Shown here: positions 42,566 through 51,628 of the stretch, piece after piece | How the letters are laid out: each line of letters opens with the position of its first letter | How positions within the stretch are numbered: the first letter of the stretch is position 1 | Assembly (NCBI GenBank): GCA_021780695.1 | Contig: JAJXYD010000019.1 | Coordinates: 27,838 to 91,837 of the forward strand | Direction: 5' to 3' | Length of the DNA: 64,000 nt | DNA from: Deltaproteobacteria bacterium | GTDB lineage: Bacteria > Desulfobacterota > Syntrophobacteria > Syntrophobacterales > Syntrophobacteraceae | The notes under the pieces: generated by a model | What the model was told of the DNA's origin: nothing | Database searches by the model: none | What the model saw: only the letters and a program-made list of their open reading frames with translations | Program-made: the position numbers and the translations under genes

Positions 42566-43783
42566 ATGATCAGGTGGTTTAAAAGAAAGAAAAATAAAGA
42601 GGGCGAAAAAATCGATCAGGAGCAGACCGGAGAACCGGCTGAAGATATCGAGTCCGTGGAGGAGTCCTACGGCAAAGCTCAGGACTTGTCCGCCGAAGAG
42701 ATCACCGCCCGGGTGAGTCCGCAGCCGCAAAACGAGTGGGAAACACAGGAGCAAATCAAGCCCTCGGATACCCAAGACGCCATGGAGCGGGAAGTTTTTC
42801 CCTCCGGCGAGGAAAGTGACGAGGAAGCCGAGGAGGAGGAAGACGAAGAAGCCGGGCAAGGAGAGGTCCCCCGCAGGGGCCTTTTCAAGCGCCTTCGAAA
42901 CCGGCTGAAGGGTACGCGGCAAAAATTTGCCAACCGCATAGACCGGTTGGTTTTGGGCCGGAAAGTTATAGACGAGGCTCTGCTCGATGAACTGGAAGAA
43001 ATTCTGATTACTTCCGATTTGGGGGTAAAAACCACCACAAAGATTCTTGGCAAGGTGGCCGGGAAGGTAAAGAGAAAGGAATTGAGCGATCCGGGCAAGC
43101 TGCGCGAACAGATACGCACGGAAATAAGGGCATCTTTTGAGATCGAAGCCCCGGCCCTGGACTACCGCGCCCACAAGCCGCTTATTATCCTGATCGTTGG
43201 CGTAAACGGCACGGGAAAGACCACGACGACGGGAAAACTGGCCGCACAGTTAAAAGAGCAGGGTCTTAAACCGATGCTTGTAGCCTGCGACACGTTCCGA
43301 GCCGCCGCGGCCGAACAGCTCTCGATTTGGGCAGAGCGCATCGGGGTGCCGGTGGTCAAGCAAAAGAGCGGCTCGGATCCTTCCTCGGTAGCTTTCGACG
43401 CTTTGGATGCAGCGGTTTCGCGCGATATCGACGTCGTTCTTATCGACACCGCAGGCCGCATGCACACCAAGGTAAATCTGATGGAGGAGTTGAAAAAAAT
43501 CTACCGGGTTGTGGAAAAGAAGATCCCGGGGGCGCCTCACGAAGTCTTCCTGGTACTCGATGGTTCCACGGGGCAAAACGCTCTTTCGCAGGCAAAGCTT
43601 TTCAAGGAGGGCATAGGGCTTACGGGGCTCATTTTGACCAAGCTCGACGGTACGGCCAAGGGTGGGGTCGTTGCGGCAATCTGCGAAGAACTCCAGGTAC
43701 CGGTGCGCTATATCGGGATTGGAGAAGGCATAGAGGATCTGCGGACCTTCGATGCCGAGGAATTTACCAGGGCATTGTTCTAA
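42566..43783 (+). CDS. ftsY: Signal recognition particle receptor FtsY
   Basis: 405 residues. A basic start (MIRWFKRKKNKEG) and an acidic A domain (EEEEDEEAG) precede the NG domain. GTPase motifs: GVNGTGKTTTTGKLA, DTFRAAAAEQL, DTAGRMHTK and LTKLDGTAKGG. It docks SRP-ribosome complexes to the membrane for co-translational insertion. TATAAT at 42523-42528 and GGAGG before the ATG are visible. No partner ffh in the window. Confidence 0.97.
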   Translation: MIRWFKRKKNKEGEKIDQEQTGEPAEDIESVEESYGKAQDLSAEEITARVSPQPQNEWETQEQIKPSDTQDAMEREVFPSGEESDEEAEEEEDEEAGQGEVPRRGLFKRLRNRLKGTRQKFANRIDRLVLGRKVIDEALLDELEEILITSDLGVKTTTKILGKVAGKVKRKELSDPGKLREQIRTEIRASFEIEAPALDYRAHKPLIILIVGVNGTGKTTTTGKLAAQLKEQGLKPMLVACDTFRAAAAEQLSIWAERIGVPVVKQKSGSDPSSVAFDALDAAVSRDIDVVLIDTAGRMHTKVNLMEELKKIYRVVEKKIPGAPHEVFLVLDGSTGQNALSQAKLFKEGIGLTGLILTKLDGTAKGGVVAAICEELQVPVRYIGIGEGIEDLRTFDAEEFTRALF

Positions 43784-44116
43784 CAGGTCATCGGAGGAGG
43801 GCGCAGATACATATGGGAAACTCAATTTTAGCCTTCCTACCCATTGAATTTCCTCCAAGAATTGTTAGGTTATTTGTAACAGGTTTCCTGCCAAGTTCCT
43901 GCGCGGTCCCCGAAAGTGGGGATTCCGTTTGTCGGAGAAAGCGCCTCACGCCTAAGGCAAGACGCGGTGGCGAGCAATTGGCGGGGGGACTTGAACTGGC
44001 GATAACTCTAAATAAGAGGTGAAGTTTGGAGATTTTGAACCAGCCCCCCGGGTGCGGATAGGATGCGCATCCGGGGGGTTTTCGTTTTTGGGGCGTCGAT
44101 TTAGGGATTAAAAAAA
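43784..44116. other. Region downstream of ftsY
   Basis: No gene or tRNA found. It has a small hairpin TCCCCGAAAGTGGGGA (about 43906-43921) and the ftsY-side terminator at 44044-44083. The 240 bases before the terminator could be a long 3' UTR or an unrecognised RNA. Confidence 0.4.
44044..44083 (+). terminator. Intrinsic terminator downstream of ftsY
   Basis: CCCCCCGGGTGCG pairs with TGCGCATCCGGGGGG through CCCCCCGG/CCGGGGGG plus an inner stem, followed by TTTTCGTTTTT. Confidence 0.88.
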
Positions 44117-44320
44117 CTACCGGGGAGCCGCGGCCGAACCTCCCGCCTCCATATTGCATTTGGTAAAGTCAATTTGCTTGCCGCATTTTTCGCAGATTTG
44201 TTTTTTTTCGAACTCATCGGAAAAAATTTCTTTTTCCGCTCCGCATTCCGGACACACACAGGAAAAAGATTGGAGGTTTTTAAACTGTTCGAACCCGGGA
44301 CAGTGCTGCGGTGTAGTCAT
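44117..44320 (-). CDS. Small zinc-ribbon protein
   Basis: 67 residues from ATG 44320 (GGAG upstream; an in-frame ATG at 44350 is possible). Two Cys pairs, CVCPEC and CEKC, form a rubredoxin-like zinc ribbon; a lone Cys precedes (HCPGFEQF) and one follows. A short metal-binding protein of unknown partner. Confidence 0.7.
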   Translation of the reverse strand: MTTPQHCPGFEQFKNLQSFSCVCPECGAEKEIFSDEFEKKQICEKCGKQIDFTKCNMEAGGSAAAPR

Positions 44321-44419
44321 TTTTCGGCTCCTCTTTTTGATGAAAGACATTTACCTGCCACAAGCGCGCATCGGTGCGCGCTCTAAAGACACGATCGCGG
44401 CCGCGCTCGGCTCGCTGCT

Positions 44420-44638
44420 TCAGGAGAGGCCAAATCTCATGGCGCCAAGGTTTTCAAGACTAACCCGGGCTTGCTCAACGGTGGCGCCAAGGGGCCACGG
44501 CTCCATGAATCCGCAGAGCATAAGCTTCCAGACTCCCTCATCGTAGAAGATGTCGGCATCGTCCCGACAGGCTGTGCCGCACCCCTCTTCTCCCAATATG
44601 TCATACAGGGTTTCCCTGATTCTTTGTTCGCCTTCCAT
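44420..44638 (-). CDS. Small hypothetical protein
   Basis: 72 residues from ATG 44638 (GGAG at 8 bases; ATG 44659 is an alternative, and the longer frame to 44920 lacks support). Acidic, with CGTAC and DDADIFYDEGVWKLMLCGF. Not recognised. It lies about 100 bp upstream of the zinc-ribbon gene on the same strand. Confidence 0.5.
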   Translation of the reverse strand: MEGEQRIRETLYDILGEEGCGTACRDDADIFYDEGVWKLMLCGFMEPWPLGATVEQARVSLENLGAMRFGLS

Positions 44639-44926
44639 TTGAAAAACTCCATTCTGCATGATCCTATTTTTAATTGATTGGCTAAAGATACTTTTAACTA
44701 CGATTTTAACGCCGGGCAATAGAAAGGGAGGAAAAGCAGGGGCAAAATATGCTCCGAGAAGGATTGTGAAAAAGGGGGGGACAGCAAACCAAAACGTTTG
44801 CAAGGCTGGGCTTTCCGCCGGGGGATGGATCGTAGCCGTGGAGGGCTCTTTCTCAGTCAGGCTCCTAAGGGGACCGGAGCGATACAAGGCTTTTTGAAAC
44901 GGCAAGGGCAATCCGGACAAGACCCT

Positions 44927-45091
44927 TTAGTTACTCAAAAGCTTTATAAGCTCCGCGGTCTCTTTGGAGTCGGCTACTTCCAGGCCGAAGTCCTCTGTTT
45001 TTTCCCCGATGCAGGCGCCTGCGACAAAGGCCAGGACAACCGAGACCAAACATCCGAAATAACCCAGCAAAAACCCTGTCCAAAAGTCCAT
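44927..45091 (-). CDS. Small single-span membrane protein
   Basis: 54 residues from ATG 45091 (AAGGGGG upstream). One hydrophobic helix (TGFLLGYFGCLVSVVLAFVA) followed by GACIGEKTEDFG and a short helical tail. Not recognised; too short for more. Confidence 0.5.
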   Translation of the reverse strand: MDFWTGFLLGYFGCLVSVVLAFVAGACIGEKTEDFGLEVADSKETAELIKLLSN

Positions 45092-45299
45092 GACATGCCC
45101 CCTTCCAGCTGGAGTATGGCTCTGTGCGTTGCGGAGGTCCAAAAGGCTTTATACAGACTTTGCCTTATTGACAAAGCCCCTGTAAGACTCATCAGGGGAC
45201 ATACTACAGCAGCGCGATTTTCCATTGGGCTCTACCGGTATTTCAATGCCCAAAAGATTTAGAGGCAAAGGCGGCGGATACGAAAAAATCGGCAACTCA

Positions 45300-46070
45300 T
45301 TAATTCCCGGCTCCCGAAGAAATATTTAATTGGAGCTGTTTTAACTGGGCAGGCGTAAGCATGCGGCCGTTTGCGTCGTAGACACCGGCCTTTGGGGGAA
45401 CCTGCAGCAGAAAGAGCGCGGGGTTAAGATTTGTGCGCGGCGTAAAAGAACTTAGGGTGATCTCGTTTGTATTCCCAAGAAGGTCTTTGGTTTGGACGCG
45501 CGAAATCAGAAAGCTTCGCCGATCTATCCAGATGTAGGCAAGCTTTATGCTGGGGTCGCGGTGCAGGGGTTTTAGCTGCAAAACGGCGGTTTGAGGCGTT
45601 GACAGCGCGGAGTCCAGGGTCACGCTGAAATGGTCCCGCAGCCTCATGGCGCCATCGAAAAAGGCGCTGGCCAGAGGAGAAGCGAAAAGCTTGTCGGCAT
45701 TGAAGGCGGTGATGCGGTTTTCGTTTTCCGAATAGAGCCAGGCAAACCTGTTGTTGGCAACAAAGACCTGCTTTTCCGGTTTGTAATACTCCCAGCGCAT
45801 CTGGCGGGGCTTGGCGTAATAGAGCCTTCCTTCAGCTACTTGCGCCCCAAGGGACGTTGCGGCCGCCGATACTGTTTTCTGGGTAAAAACGGCCGTAAAA
45901 GCATGAATGCCCTGGTAATTGGCTTCGGTTTTGGAAAGTATCTGCCCTATGGAGCGGGCAGAGGCGGCGGGGGCCGCACCGGGCGAACACAAAAGCAGAG
46001 CAGTTGCAAAAAGAGACGAAAATGAAAGCCGCAAGAAGTTCTTCCCAGAGTGATTCATAATATGCACCAT
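45300..46070 (-). CDS. lolA: LolA-like periplasmic lipoprotein carrier
   Basis: About 256 residues from ATG 46070 (46058 is also possible). Signal peptide (FSSLFATALLLCSPGAAPAASA) then a LolA fold: FTAVFTQKT, GRLYYAKPRQMRWEYYKPEKQ, DRRSFLISRVQTKDLLGN. LolA carries lipoproteins from LolCDE to the outer membrane. It is the last gene of plsC - rnj - ftsK - lolA; ftsK-lolA adjacency is common in proteobacteria. Confidence 0.88.
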   Translation of the reverse strand: MVHIMNHSGKNFLRLSFSSLFATALLLCSPGAAPAASARSIGQILSKTEANYQGIHAFTAVFTQKTVSAAATSLGAQVAEGRLYYAKPRQMRWEYYKPEKQVFVANNRFAWLYSENENRITAFNADKLFASPLASAFFDGAMRLRDHFSVTLDSALSTPQTAVLQLKPLHRDPSIKLAYIWIDRRSFLISRVQTKDLLGNTNEITLSSFTPRTNLNPALFLLQVPPKAGVYDANGRMLTPAQLKQLQLNISSGAGN

Positions 46071-46259
46071 AGTCTTTTGAGTTATTTCGGACCGCCCCCC
46101 GATCCTTTTTCGACGTTAGGGGCGGCAAGGGTCCAAGCTAAGGGAAAGTTCCATTGCCTCCGCTGCGGTTAGCGCGGGAAATTTTACCTGAAAATTTTTT
46201 CCGGCCTGCCCCGAAAAGCAAGACCAAAGCCTTGGGTCAGGCCGGGGTTTAAAACATCT

Positions 46260-48452
46260 TTAGCGCCCACGCCCGAGCACCTCTCGAGGCTTTATCCCGT
46301 CAGTAGGCGACACGATCCCCTGCTGCTCCATAACCTCTATCATTCGCGCGGCCCGATTGTAGCCCACCCGCAACCTTCTTTGCAGCATGGATATCGAAGC
46401 CTGCCTGGTTTCTAAAACCATCTGGACCGCTTCGTCATATTTTTCGTCCAGCTCCAGATCGGCGACCTGGGCGGAGGCGTCCTCCTCGCGCAAGTCAATC
46501 CTTGCGCCAAGGGGGTCTTCGAGAAGCTTCTGGGCTCTCCAGTGCTGGGTTAGCCTTTCGATCTCGGCATCGGAGACGAAGGAGCCGTGGATGCGCTGGA
46601 GTTTGGCCGTTCCGGGGGGCAAAAAGAGCATATCGCCCGCGCCCAGCAGAGTCTCGGCCCCCGAGCCGTCCAGGATGGTCCTCGAATCGATTTTCGAGGA
46701 GACCTGAAAGGAGATGCGGGTGGGGATGTTGGCCTTGATTATTCCGGTCAAAACGTCCACAGAGGGTCTCTGGGTGGCCAGGATAAGATGAATGCCCGCA
46801 GCTCGGGCCATCTGCGCCAGGCGGGTAATGAATTCTTCGACCTCACGGGAGGCAACCATCATAAGATCGGCCAGTTCGTCGATTATTATGACCACGTAAG
46901 GCAACTTATAGTGGTGGAGGCCTTCCTCCGTGGAGGTCCCGGTCTCCTTTGGCCTCTCTTTGGGCTCCTGGGGTTTTTCCCGCGCGAGCGCCCGGTTATA
47001 GGCCTCGATGTTTCTGACGTTTTTATCGGCAAGCAGCTTATAGCGAAGCTCCATTTCCTCTACGGCCCAGCGCAGGGCCCTGGTGGCCATCTTGGCATCG
47101 GTCACCACGGGGTGTATCAGGTGCGGTATGCCCTCATAGCTGCTAAGCTCAATTCTTTTAGGATCGATAAGAAGAAGGCGCAAATCTTCCGGGCTGTTTT
47201 TAAAAAGCAGGCTGGTCAAAAGCGTATTGATGCAGACGCTCTTACCGGTCCCGGTGGCCCCGGCAATGAGAAGGTGAGGCATTCTGGCAAGATTTGCCGC
47301 AACCGGCTTACCGGCGATGTCTTTACCAAGCGCGATCGACAGAGGGGCTCCCGAACCGGCAAAGCTCTCGTTTTCGAGCACCGCCCTTAAGGACACCAGT
47401 TCCCTTTTGGCATTTGGTATCTCGATACCGACAGCGCCCTTGCCGGGGATGGGGGCAACCACCCGGATGCTGATAGCCTTTAGCGCCATGGAAAGATCAT
47501 CGGCCAGGCTGACAATGCGGCTGATCTTTATACCGGAGGCGGGGGCGTATTCATACATGGTAATGACGGGTCCGGGATTTATGGCCACGACCTTGCCCGA
47601 AACGCCGAAGTCGGCGAGTTTTTCCTCAAGAACGGCGCCGTTTTGCTCGAGCTTTTTCCAGTCGGGTTTTACGTTTTCGGTTTCATAGACATCGAGGAGC
47701 CCCAGGTCCGGATTAACATACTGCCCGGGCGCGACCTGGACGGGGACAGGCAAGGAAGGTTCTTTTCCCGTTTGCTTTTTAGCCACAATCTCCACCTGGG
47801 CGGAAGGAGATGAGGGGCTCTCTTTCTTTTTTGTCCTTTTGGGGGCGGAAATATTCGGTTGGACCTGGAGTTGGCCGTCCGGATCTGCTTGGACTTTAGC
47901 CTCGGCGGCCAGCCACCTGTAGGCCGAGACCGCAAGAGAGGCGACCTCTCCGATCGCGGCCTTTATTGTCAGGGGAGTTGCAAGCAGAAGCGCGATAAGA
48001 AGGGTTCCCGTAAGAAGTATATGGGTACCCACCATCGAAAGGCGCGCGTGGAAAAAGTCGGCCAGAAGCGAGCCGAAAAATCCGCCTGTTTGCATTGGCT
48101 GGCTAAAGAGCTTTATGGCAGGCCAGTCCAGTCCCCCGATGGTCATTACGCTAAAGATCAGAAGAAAGGCCCCCAGGAGGCGAAGCCACAGGCCCTCAAG
48201 GGTGGAGTCCCTAAAGAGGCGCCAGCTTGTCCACAGTCCGGCGATGGCAAACCCGTATGCTCCGATTCCAAAAAACAGGATGAGGGGCCAGGCAATATTT
48301 GCCCCGAATCTTCCCACCAGGTTTACGGTGGGCTGGGAGCTGGGGTGAAAAAAAGTAGGATCGGTTGGGCTGTAGGACAAAATGCTGCAAAGAACCAGGA
48401 GCGAGGCCGTTAAAAGACCCAAAGCCCATATTTCATGTCTCTTTTCACTCAT
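46260..48452 (-). CDS. ftsK: FtsK/SpoIIIE DNA translocase
   Basis: 730 residues. Four to five N-terminal membrane helices (to ~170), a short linker, then the motor: beta-domain start, Walker A GATGTGKS, Walker B VVIIIDELADLM, RISFQVSSKIDSRTIL, and the C-terminal winged-helix gamma domain (MLQRRLRVGYNRAARMIEVM) that reads KOPS-like polar sequences. It pumps chromosome DNA at the septum and activates XerCD recombination. The linker is short, as in SpoIIIE. Confidence 0.96.
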   Translation of the reverse strand: MSEKRHEIWALGLLTASLLVLCSILSYSPTDPTFFHPSSQPTVNLVGRFGANIAWPLILFFGIGAYGFAIAGLWTSWRLFRDSTLEGLWLRLLGAFLLIFSVMTIGGLDWPAIKLFSQPMQTGGFFGSLLADFFHARLSMVGTHILLTGTLLIALLLATPLTIKAAIGEVASLAVSAYRWLAAEAKVQADPDGQLQVQPNISAPKRTKKKESPSSPSAQVEIVAKKQTGKEPSLPVPVQVAPGQYVNPDLGLLDVYETENVKPDWKKLEQNGAVLEEKLADFGVSGKVVAINPGPVITMYEYAPASGIKISRIVSLADDLSMALKAISIRVVAPIPGKGAVGIEIPNAKRELVSLRAVLENESFAGSGAPLSIALGKDIAGKPVAANLARMPHLLIAGATGTGKSVCINTLLTSLLFKNSPEDLRLLLIDPKRIELSSYEGIPHLIHPVVTDAKMATRALRWAVEEMELRYKLLADKNVRNIEAYNRALAREKPQEPKERPKETGTSTEEGLHHYKLPYVVIIIDELADLMMVASREVEEFITRLAQMARAAGIHLILATQRPSVDVLTGIIKANIPTRISFQVSSKIDSRTILDGSGAETLLGAGDMLFLPPGTAKLQRIHGSFVSDAEIERLTQHWRAQKLLEDPLGARIDLREEDASAQVADLELDEKYDEAVQMVLETRQASISMLQRRLRVGYNRAARMIEVMEQQGIVSPTDGIKPREVLGRGR

Positions 48453-48545
48453 GGCCGAAGCCCCCTGGTGATCTTTTTTAAAAAAACCGCACCCTTTCGC
48501 GGCGCCGCTACAGGCGGGAAACCAACGCTCAGGAGCGCTACCCGG

Positions 48546-50222
48546 CTAAATTTCGACCACGATCGGATAGATAACAGGCCTTCTGTCGAGCAAGCGGATA
48601 AAGAATCGCTTGAGGTCTCTTCGGATTTGTTCCTGGAGAAGCGCGCAGTCCAACTCGTGGGCTTCAGCCATTTGCCTGTCGATGTTTTCAAAGATTATAC
48701 ATTGCCCCTCGTAGAGGATTTCGGGTTTAGTCTCCTCGTGAATGAAGCCCCTGCTGAAAATATCGGGGCCGCTCAAAATTTCATGGCTTTCCTTGTCCAC
48801 TACCAGGGATACGATCACAAGGCCGTCCTCGGACAAATGCCTGCGGTCGCGCAAAACGAGGCCTCCGATATCTCCTACGCCTTTTCCGTCCACAAAGACC
48901 CTGCCCGTCTCGACCCTGTCTTTTGTACACACCTGGTCGCGGCTAAAGCACATAACGCGGCCGTTTTCCATAAGCAGGCAGTTTGCGGGATCAATTCCAA
49001 CAGAGACAGCCAGTTTTCTGTGCTTAACAAGGTGGCGGAATTCGCCGTGAACGGGGACGAAAAAACGCGGCTTTACCACATTTATGAGTATCTTTAGCTC
49101 TTCCTGGCAGGCGTGGCCCGAGACATGGATGTCTTTTACCTGTTCGTGAATGACTTCGGCGCCGTTTCTGTAGAGGTGGTTAATGATGTTTTGAATGGTG
49201 CGTTCGTTACCCGGAATGAAGCGCGAAGAAAGTATTATCGTATCGCCTTCGCCCACTTTGAGTTTTTTGTGATCATTAAAGGCCATACGGCTAAGGGCGC
49301 TCATAGGCTCGCCCTGGGTGCCGGTGGTAAGCATGAGCACCTGGGAGTCGGGCATGAAGGGCAGGTCCTGGATCGATATTTCGTCGTCTTTGGTAAAGTC
49401 GAGATAGCCCAGTTCGCGTGCAAGACGCACGTTTGTAATCATGGACTTGCCGCTAAGAAGCACCTTGCGGCCAAACTCGCGGGCAATGTGGATAAGCTGC
49501 TGAATGCGGTGAAGATTGCTTGCGAATACGGCCACAATGACCCGGCCCCGCTTTTCCCGGATAACATTTCGAAGCGTTACCCCCACTTCCTTTTCCGAAA
49601 CCGTGTAGCCGGGCCGCTCCACATTGGTCGAATCCGAAAAGAGGGCCAAAACACCCTCTTCGCCGTAGGTGCCAAGCCGTGGGATATCCAGGCGCTCTCC
49701 GTCAACGGGGGTGTTGTCAATTTTAAAGTCCCCCGAGTGGATCATAACGCCCACGGGAGTGCGGATGGCAAGTCCCACGCCATCGGGGATGGAATGGCAT
49801 ACCCTTATGAATTCGAAGGCAAAGGGGCCGATATGCGCAATCTGGCGAGGGGCGATCTGGACAAGTTCGACCCTGTCGAGCAAGTTGTGCTCGCGAAGTT
49901 TTTCCCGGACAAGGGCAAGGGTCAGGGCCGTGCCGTAGATAGGGAGGGGAAACTCGCGGACAAGAAAGGGAATAGCGCCGATATGGTCTTCATGGCCGTG
50001 GGTCAGGACCAGGGCCGCCACCTTTTCTTTTCTGGCCAGAAGATAGCTGAAGTCGGGAATGACGATGTCGACGCCAAGCATTTCTTCTTCTGGAAACATG
50101 AGGCCGCAATCGACCAGCACGATGGAGTCCTCATATTCGAAGACCATCATGTTGAGGCCGATTTCGCCAAGTCCGCCCAGGGCGATAACCTTTAAAAGCG
50201 ATGCGGAAGTCTTTTCACACAT
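48546..50222 (-). CDS. rnj: Ribonuclease J
   Basis: 558 residues from ATG 50222 (the frame is open to 50288 inside plsC). Metallo-beta-lactamase/beta-CASP fold: LTHGHEDHIGAIPFL, HSIPDGVGLAI, HSGDFKID, and beta-CASP SSRFIPGNE and HVSGHACQEELK. RNase J has 5'-3' exo- and endonuclease activity in mRNA turnover and rRNA maturation. It starts 4 bp after the plsC stop. Confidence 0.95.
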   Translation of the reverse strand: MCEKTSASLLKVIALGGLGEIGLNMMVFEYEDSIVLVDCGLMFPEEEMLGVDIVIPDFSYLLARKEKVAALVLTHGHEDHIGAIPFLVREFPLPIYGTALTLALVREKLREHNLLDRVELVQIAPRQIAHIGPFAFEFIRVCHSIPDGVGLAIRTPVGVMIHSGDFKIDNTPVDGERLDIPRLGTYGEEGVLALFSDSTNVERPGYTVSEKEVGVTLRNVIREKRGRVIVAVFASNLHRIQQLIHIAREFGRKVLLSGKSMITNVRLARELGYLDFTKDDEISIQDLPFMPDSQVLMLTTGTQGEPMSALSRMAFNDHKKLKVGEGDTIILSSRFIPGNERTIQNIINHLYRNGAEVIHEQVKDIHVSGHACQEELKILINVVKPRFFVPVHGEFRHLVKHRKLAVSVGIDPANCLLMENGRVMCFSRDQVCTKDRVETGRVFVDGKGVGDIGGLVLRDRRHLSEDGLVIVSLVVDKESHEILSGPDIFSRGFIHEETKPEILYEGQCIIFENIDRQMAEAHELDCALLQEQIRRDLKRFFIRLLDRRPVIYPIVVEI

Positions 50223-50226
50223 CTTT

Positions 50227-50997
50227 TTAGTTGCCCCCCCCGCTTTGGGACAGCCCTCTCGGGGTTTGAGGGGCCGCCCGGTTTTCACTGCCCGCTTCTT
50301 CCGGTGTAAGTTTGGCGCGGATCGCTTCCCGAACCTCCTTCATGAGCAAATCCCGGTGTTCGGCATCGGCACCCGCACTGTGGATAGGAAGGCCAATGGA
50401 AAACAGGATCGGTCCCGGATGGATCATCCAGCTGTTTTTGGGTAGTATCCGGTAAGAGCCGCTTATGGTTATGGGAACGATAGGCTGTGCGGATTTTACC
50501 GCCATCACAAAGGCGCCCTTCTTGAACTCCCTCATAATACCGTCGGCACTCCTTGTGCCTTCGGGAAAAATGAACACCGATGTGCCGGCCCGCACGACAT
50601 CGGCAACGACGTTCATACTTGCAATAGCCTTCCTGCGGTCCCTTCGGTCGATGGGAATATAGCCCGCCCGAGCCATTGCATTACCAAGAATCGGTATTCT
50701 GAAGAGCTCCTCTTTTGCCAGCCAGCTAAACGTTATGGGCAGCTTTCCAAGGGCTGCAAAAATATCGAACCACCCCTGGTGATTGCTGACCAAAATGTAG
50801 GGGCCACTGTTGAGGTTCTCCTCACCGGTAACAACTACCCTGACCCCCGCGGCCCAGAGGTTCACGTTTCCCCAGAGCCTGGCCATGAAAGTGGCCCATG
50901 CCCGGCTGATAAAAGAGCCGATTACGGCCGAGGAGCCCAGAATTAAGGTGGACACAATCAAGAATATGTAAAAAAAGATAGAACGTAAAAATCTCAT
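50227..50997 (-). CDS. plsC: 1-acylglycerol-3-phosphate O-acyltransferase (PlsC family)
   Basis: About 256 residues from ATG 50997 (GGAG just upstream; 51009 or 51096 possible). N-terminal membrane helix (SIFFYIFLIVSTLILG), then acyltransferase motifs NHQGWFD (HX4D), GYIPIDRRDR, FPEGTRS and PIVPITISG. It acylates lysophosphatidate to phosphatidate in phospholipid synthesis. First gene of the plsC-rnj-ftsK-lolA run. Confidence 0.92.
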   Translation of the reverse strand: MRFLRSIFFYIFLIVSTLILGSSAVIGSFISRAWATFMARLWGNVNLWAAGVRVVVTGEENLNSGPYILVSNHQGWFDIFAALGKLPITFSWLAKEELFRIPILGNAMARAGYIPIDRRDRRKAIASMNVVADVVRAGTSVFIFPEGTRSADGIMREFKKGAFVMAVKSAQPIVPITISGSYRILPKNSWMIHPGPILFSIGLPIHSAGADAEHRDLLMKEVREAIRAKLTPEEAGSENRAAPQTPRGLSQSGGGN

Positions 50998-51628
50998 TTT
51001 TCTCCACATCGAAGGCGGGTTTAAATAAGCAACGCCATAATCTTTTAAGATTATTTTCAAGTATTTTACCCTAAACTCCTTGAGATAGCCAGTCAATTGG
51101 AAGGCTGGAACAGGGCAATACTGCGCGATCGCACCCGATATCGGCCTCGAACCGCGTCATGCCGTGGGCGCCCCCGGCATGACGGGCAACCACTCTGTGA
51201 TTGCCCGCGACCGGCCAAGGTTTTTCGGGGACTCACACATGGAAATACCTAAAGAGGCGCAAGGAAATAATGCGGGGCGGCTCTACGCTTTTGACCGCGC
51301 CAAAGTATCACTCCAAGCGACACCTGATACATCGAGGCGACACTTTAAGGAGGTCCTTAAATTGGCCGTTATTTTCCGAGAGTGTCAACAAGGCGATTTT
51401 CGAGACGAAAATCTTGCTGTTTTGCCGAAAACCATCGCATGATTTGTGCATAATTACGGGCGCAAGAGGCGACCGGGGCCTATAGGGAAGGCAAAAGGAG
51501 CGAAAACCTCTGTTTTCGCTTTACCCGGGCTTGCCATGGATAAGGGGGCGTATGATAATAGCGTTAAATTATCCCGGCAATTCGGGCCGTTGGCCAAACA
51601 GGGCCAACGGCGTTTTCAAGGGGATCGC
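50998..51628. other. Divergent region before the DUF202-like array genes, with two perfect hairpins
   Basis: No gene supported. GATTTTCG-AGA-CGAAAATC (51395-51413) and AGCGAAAAC-CTCT-GTTTTCGCT (51499-51520) are perfect stems sharing the core CGAAAA/TTTTCG. They stand 216 and 109 bp before ATG 51629 and may act in the mRNA leader. I could not match them to a known riboswitch. Confidence 0.45.

Noticed and set aside
43784..44043. tRNA, SRP RNA or other structural RNA downstream of ftsY
   Set aside because: No cloverleaf, T-arm consensus or SRP GGAAGGAAGCA/GCAGC core found on either strand by eye.
51440..51500. Possible c-di-GMP (GEMM) riboswitch before the MshE-N/DUF202 gene (GCGCAAGAGGCGACCGGGGCCTA)
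   Set aside because: It recalls the GCAAAGCC..GGGCCTA part, but the GCAAACC element and the second hairpin of the consensus are missing. A covariance-model search would decide.
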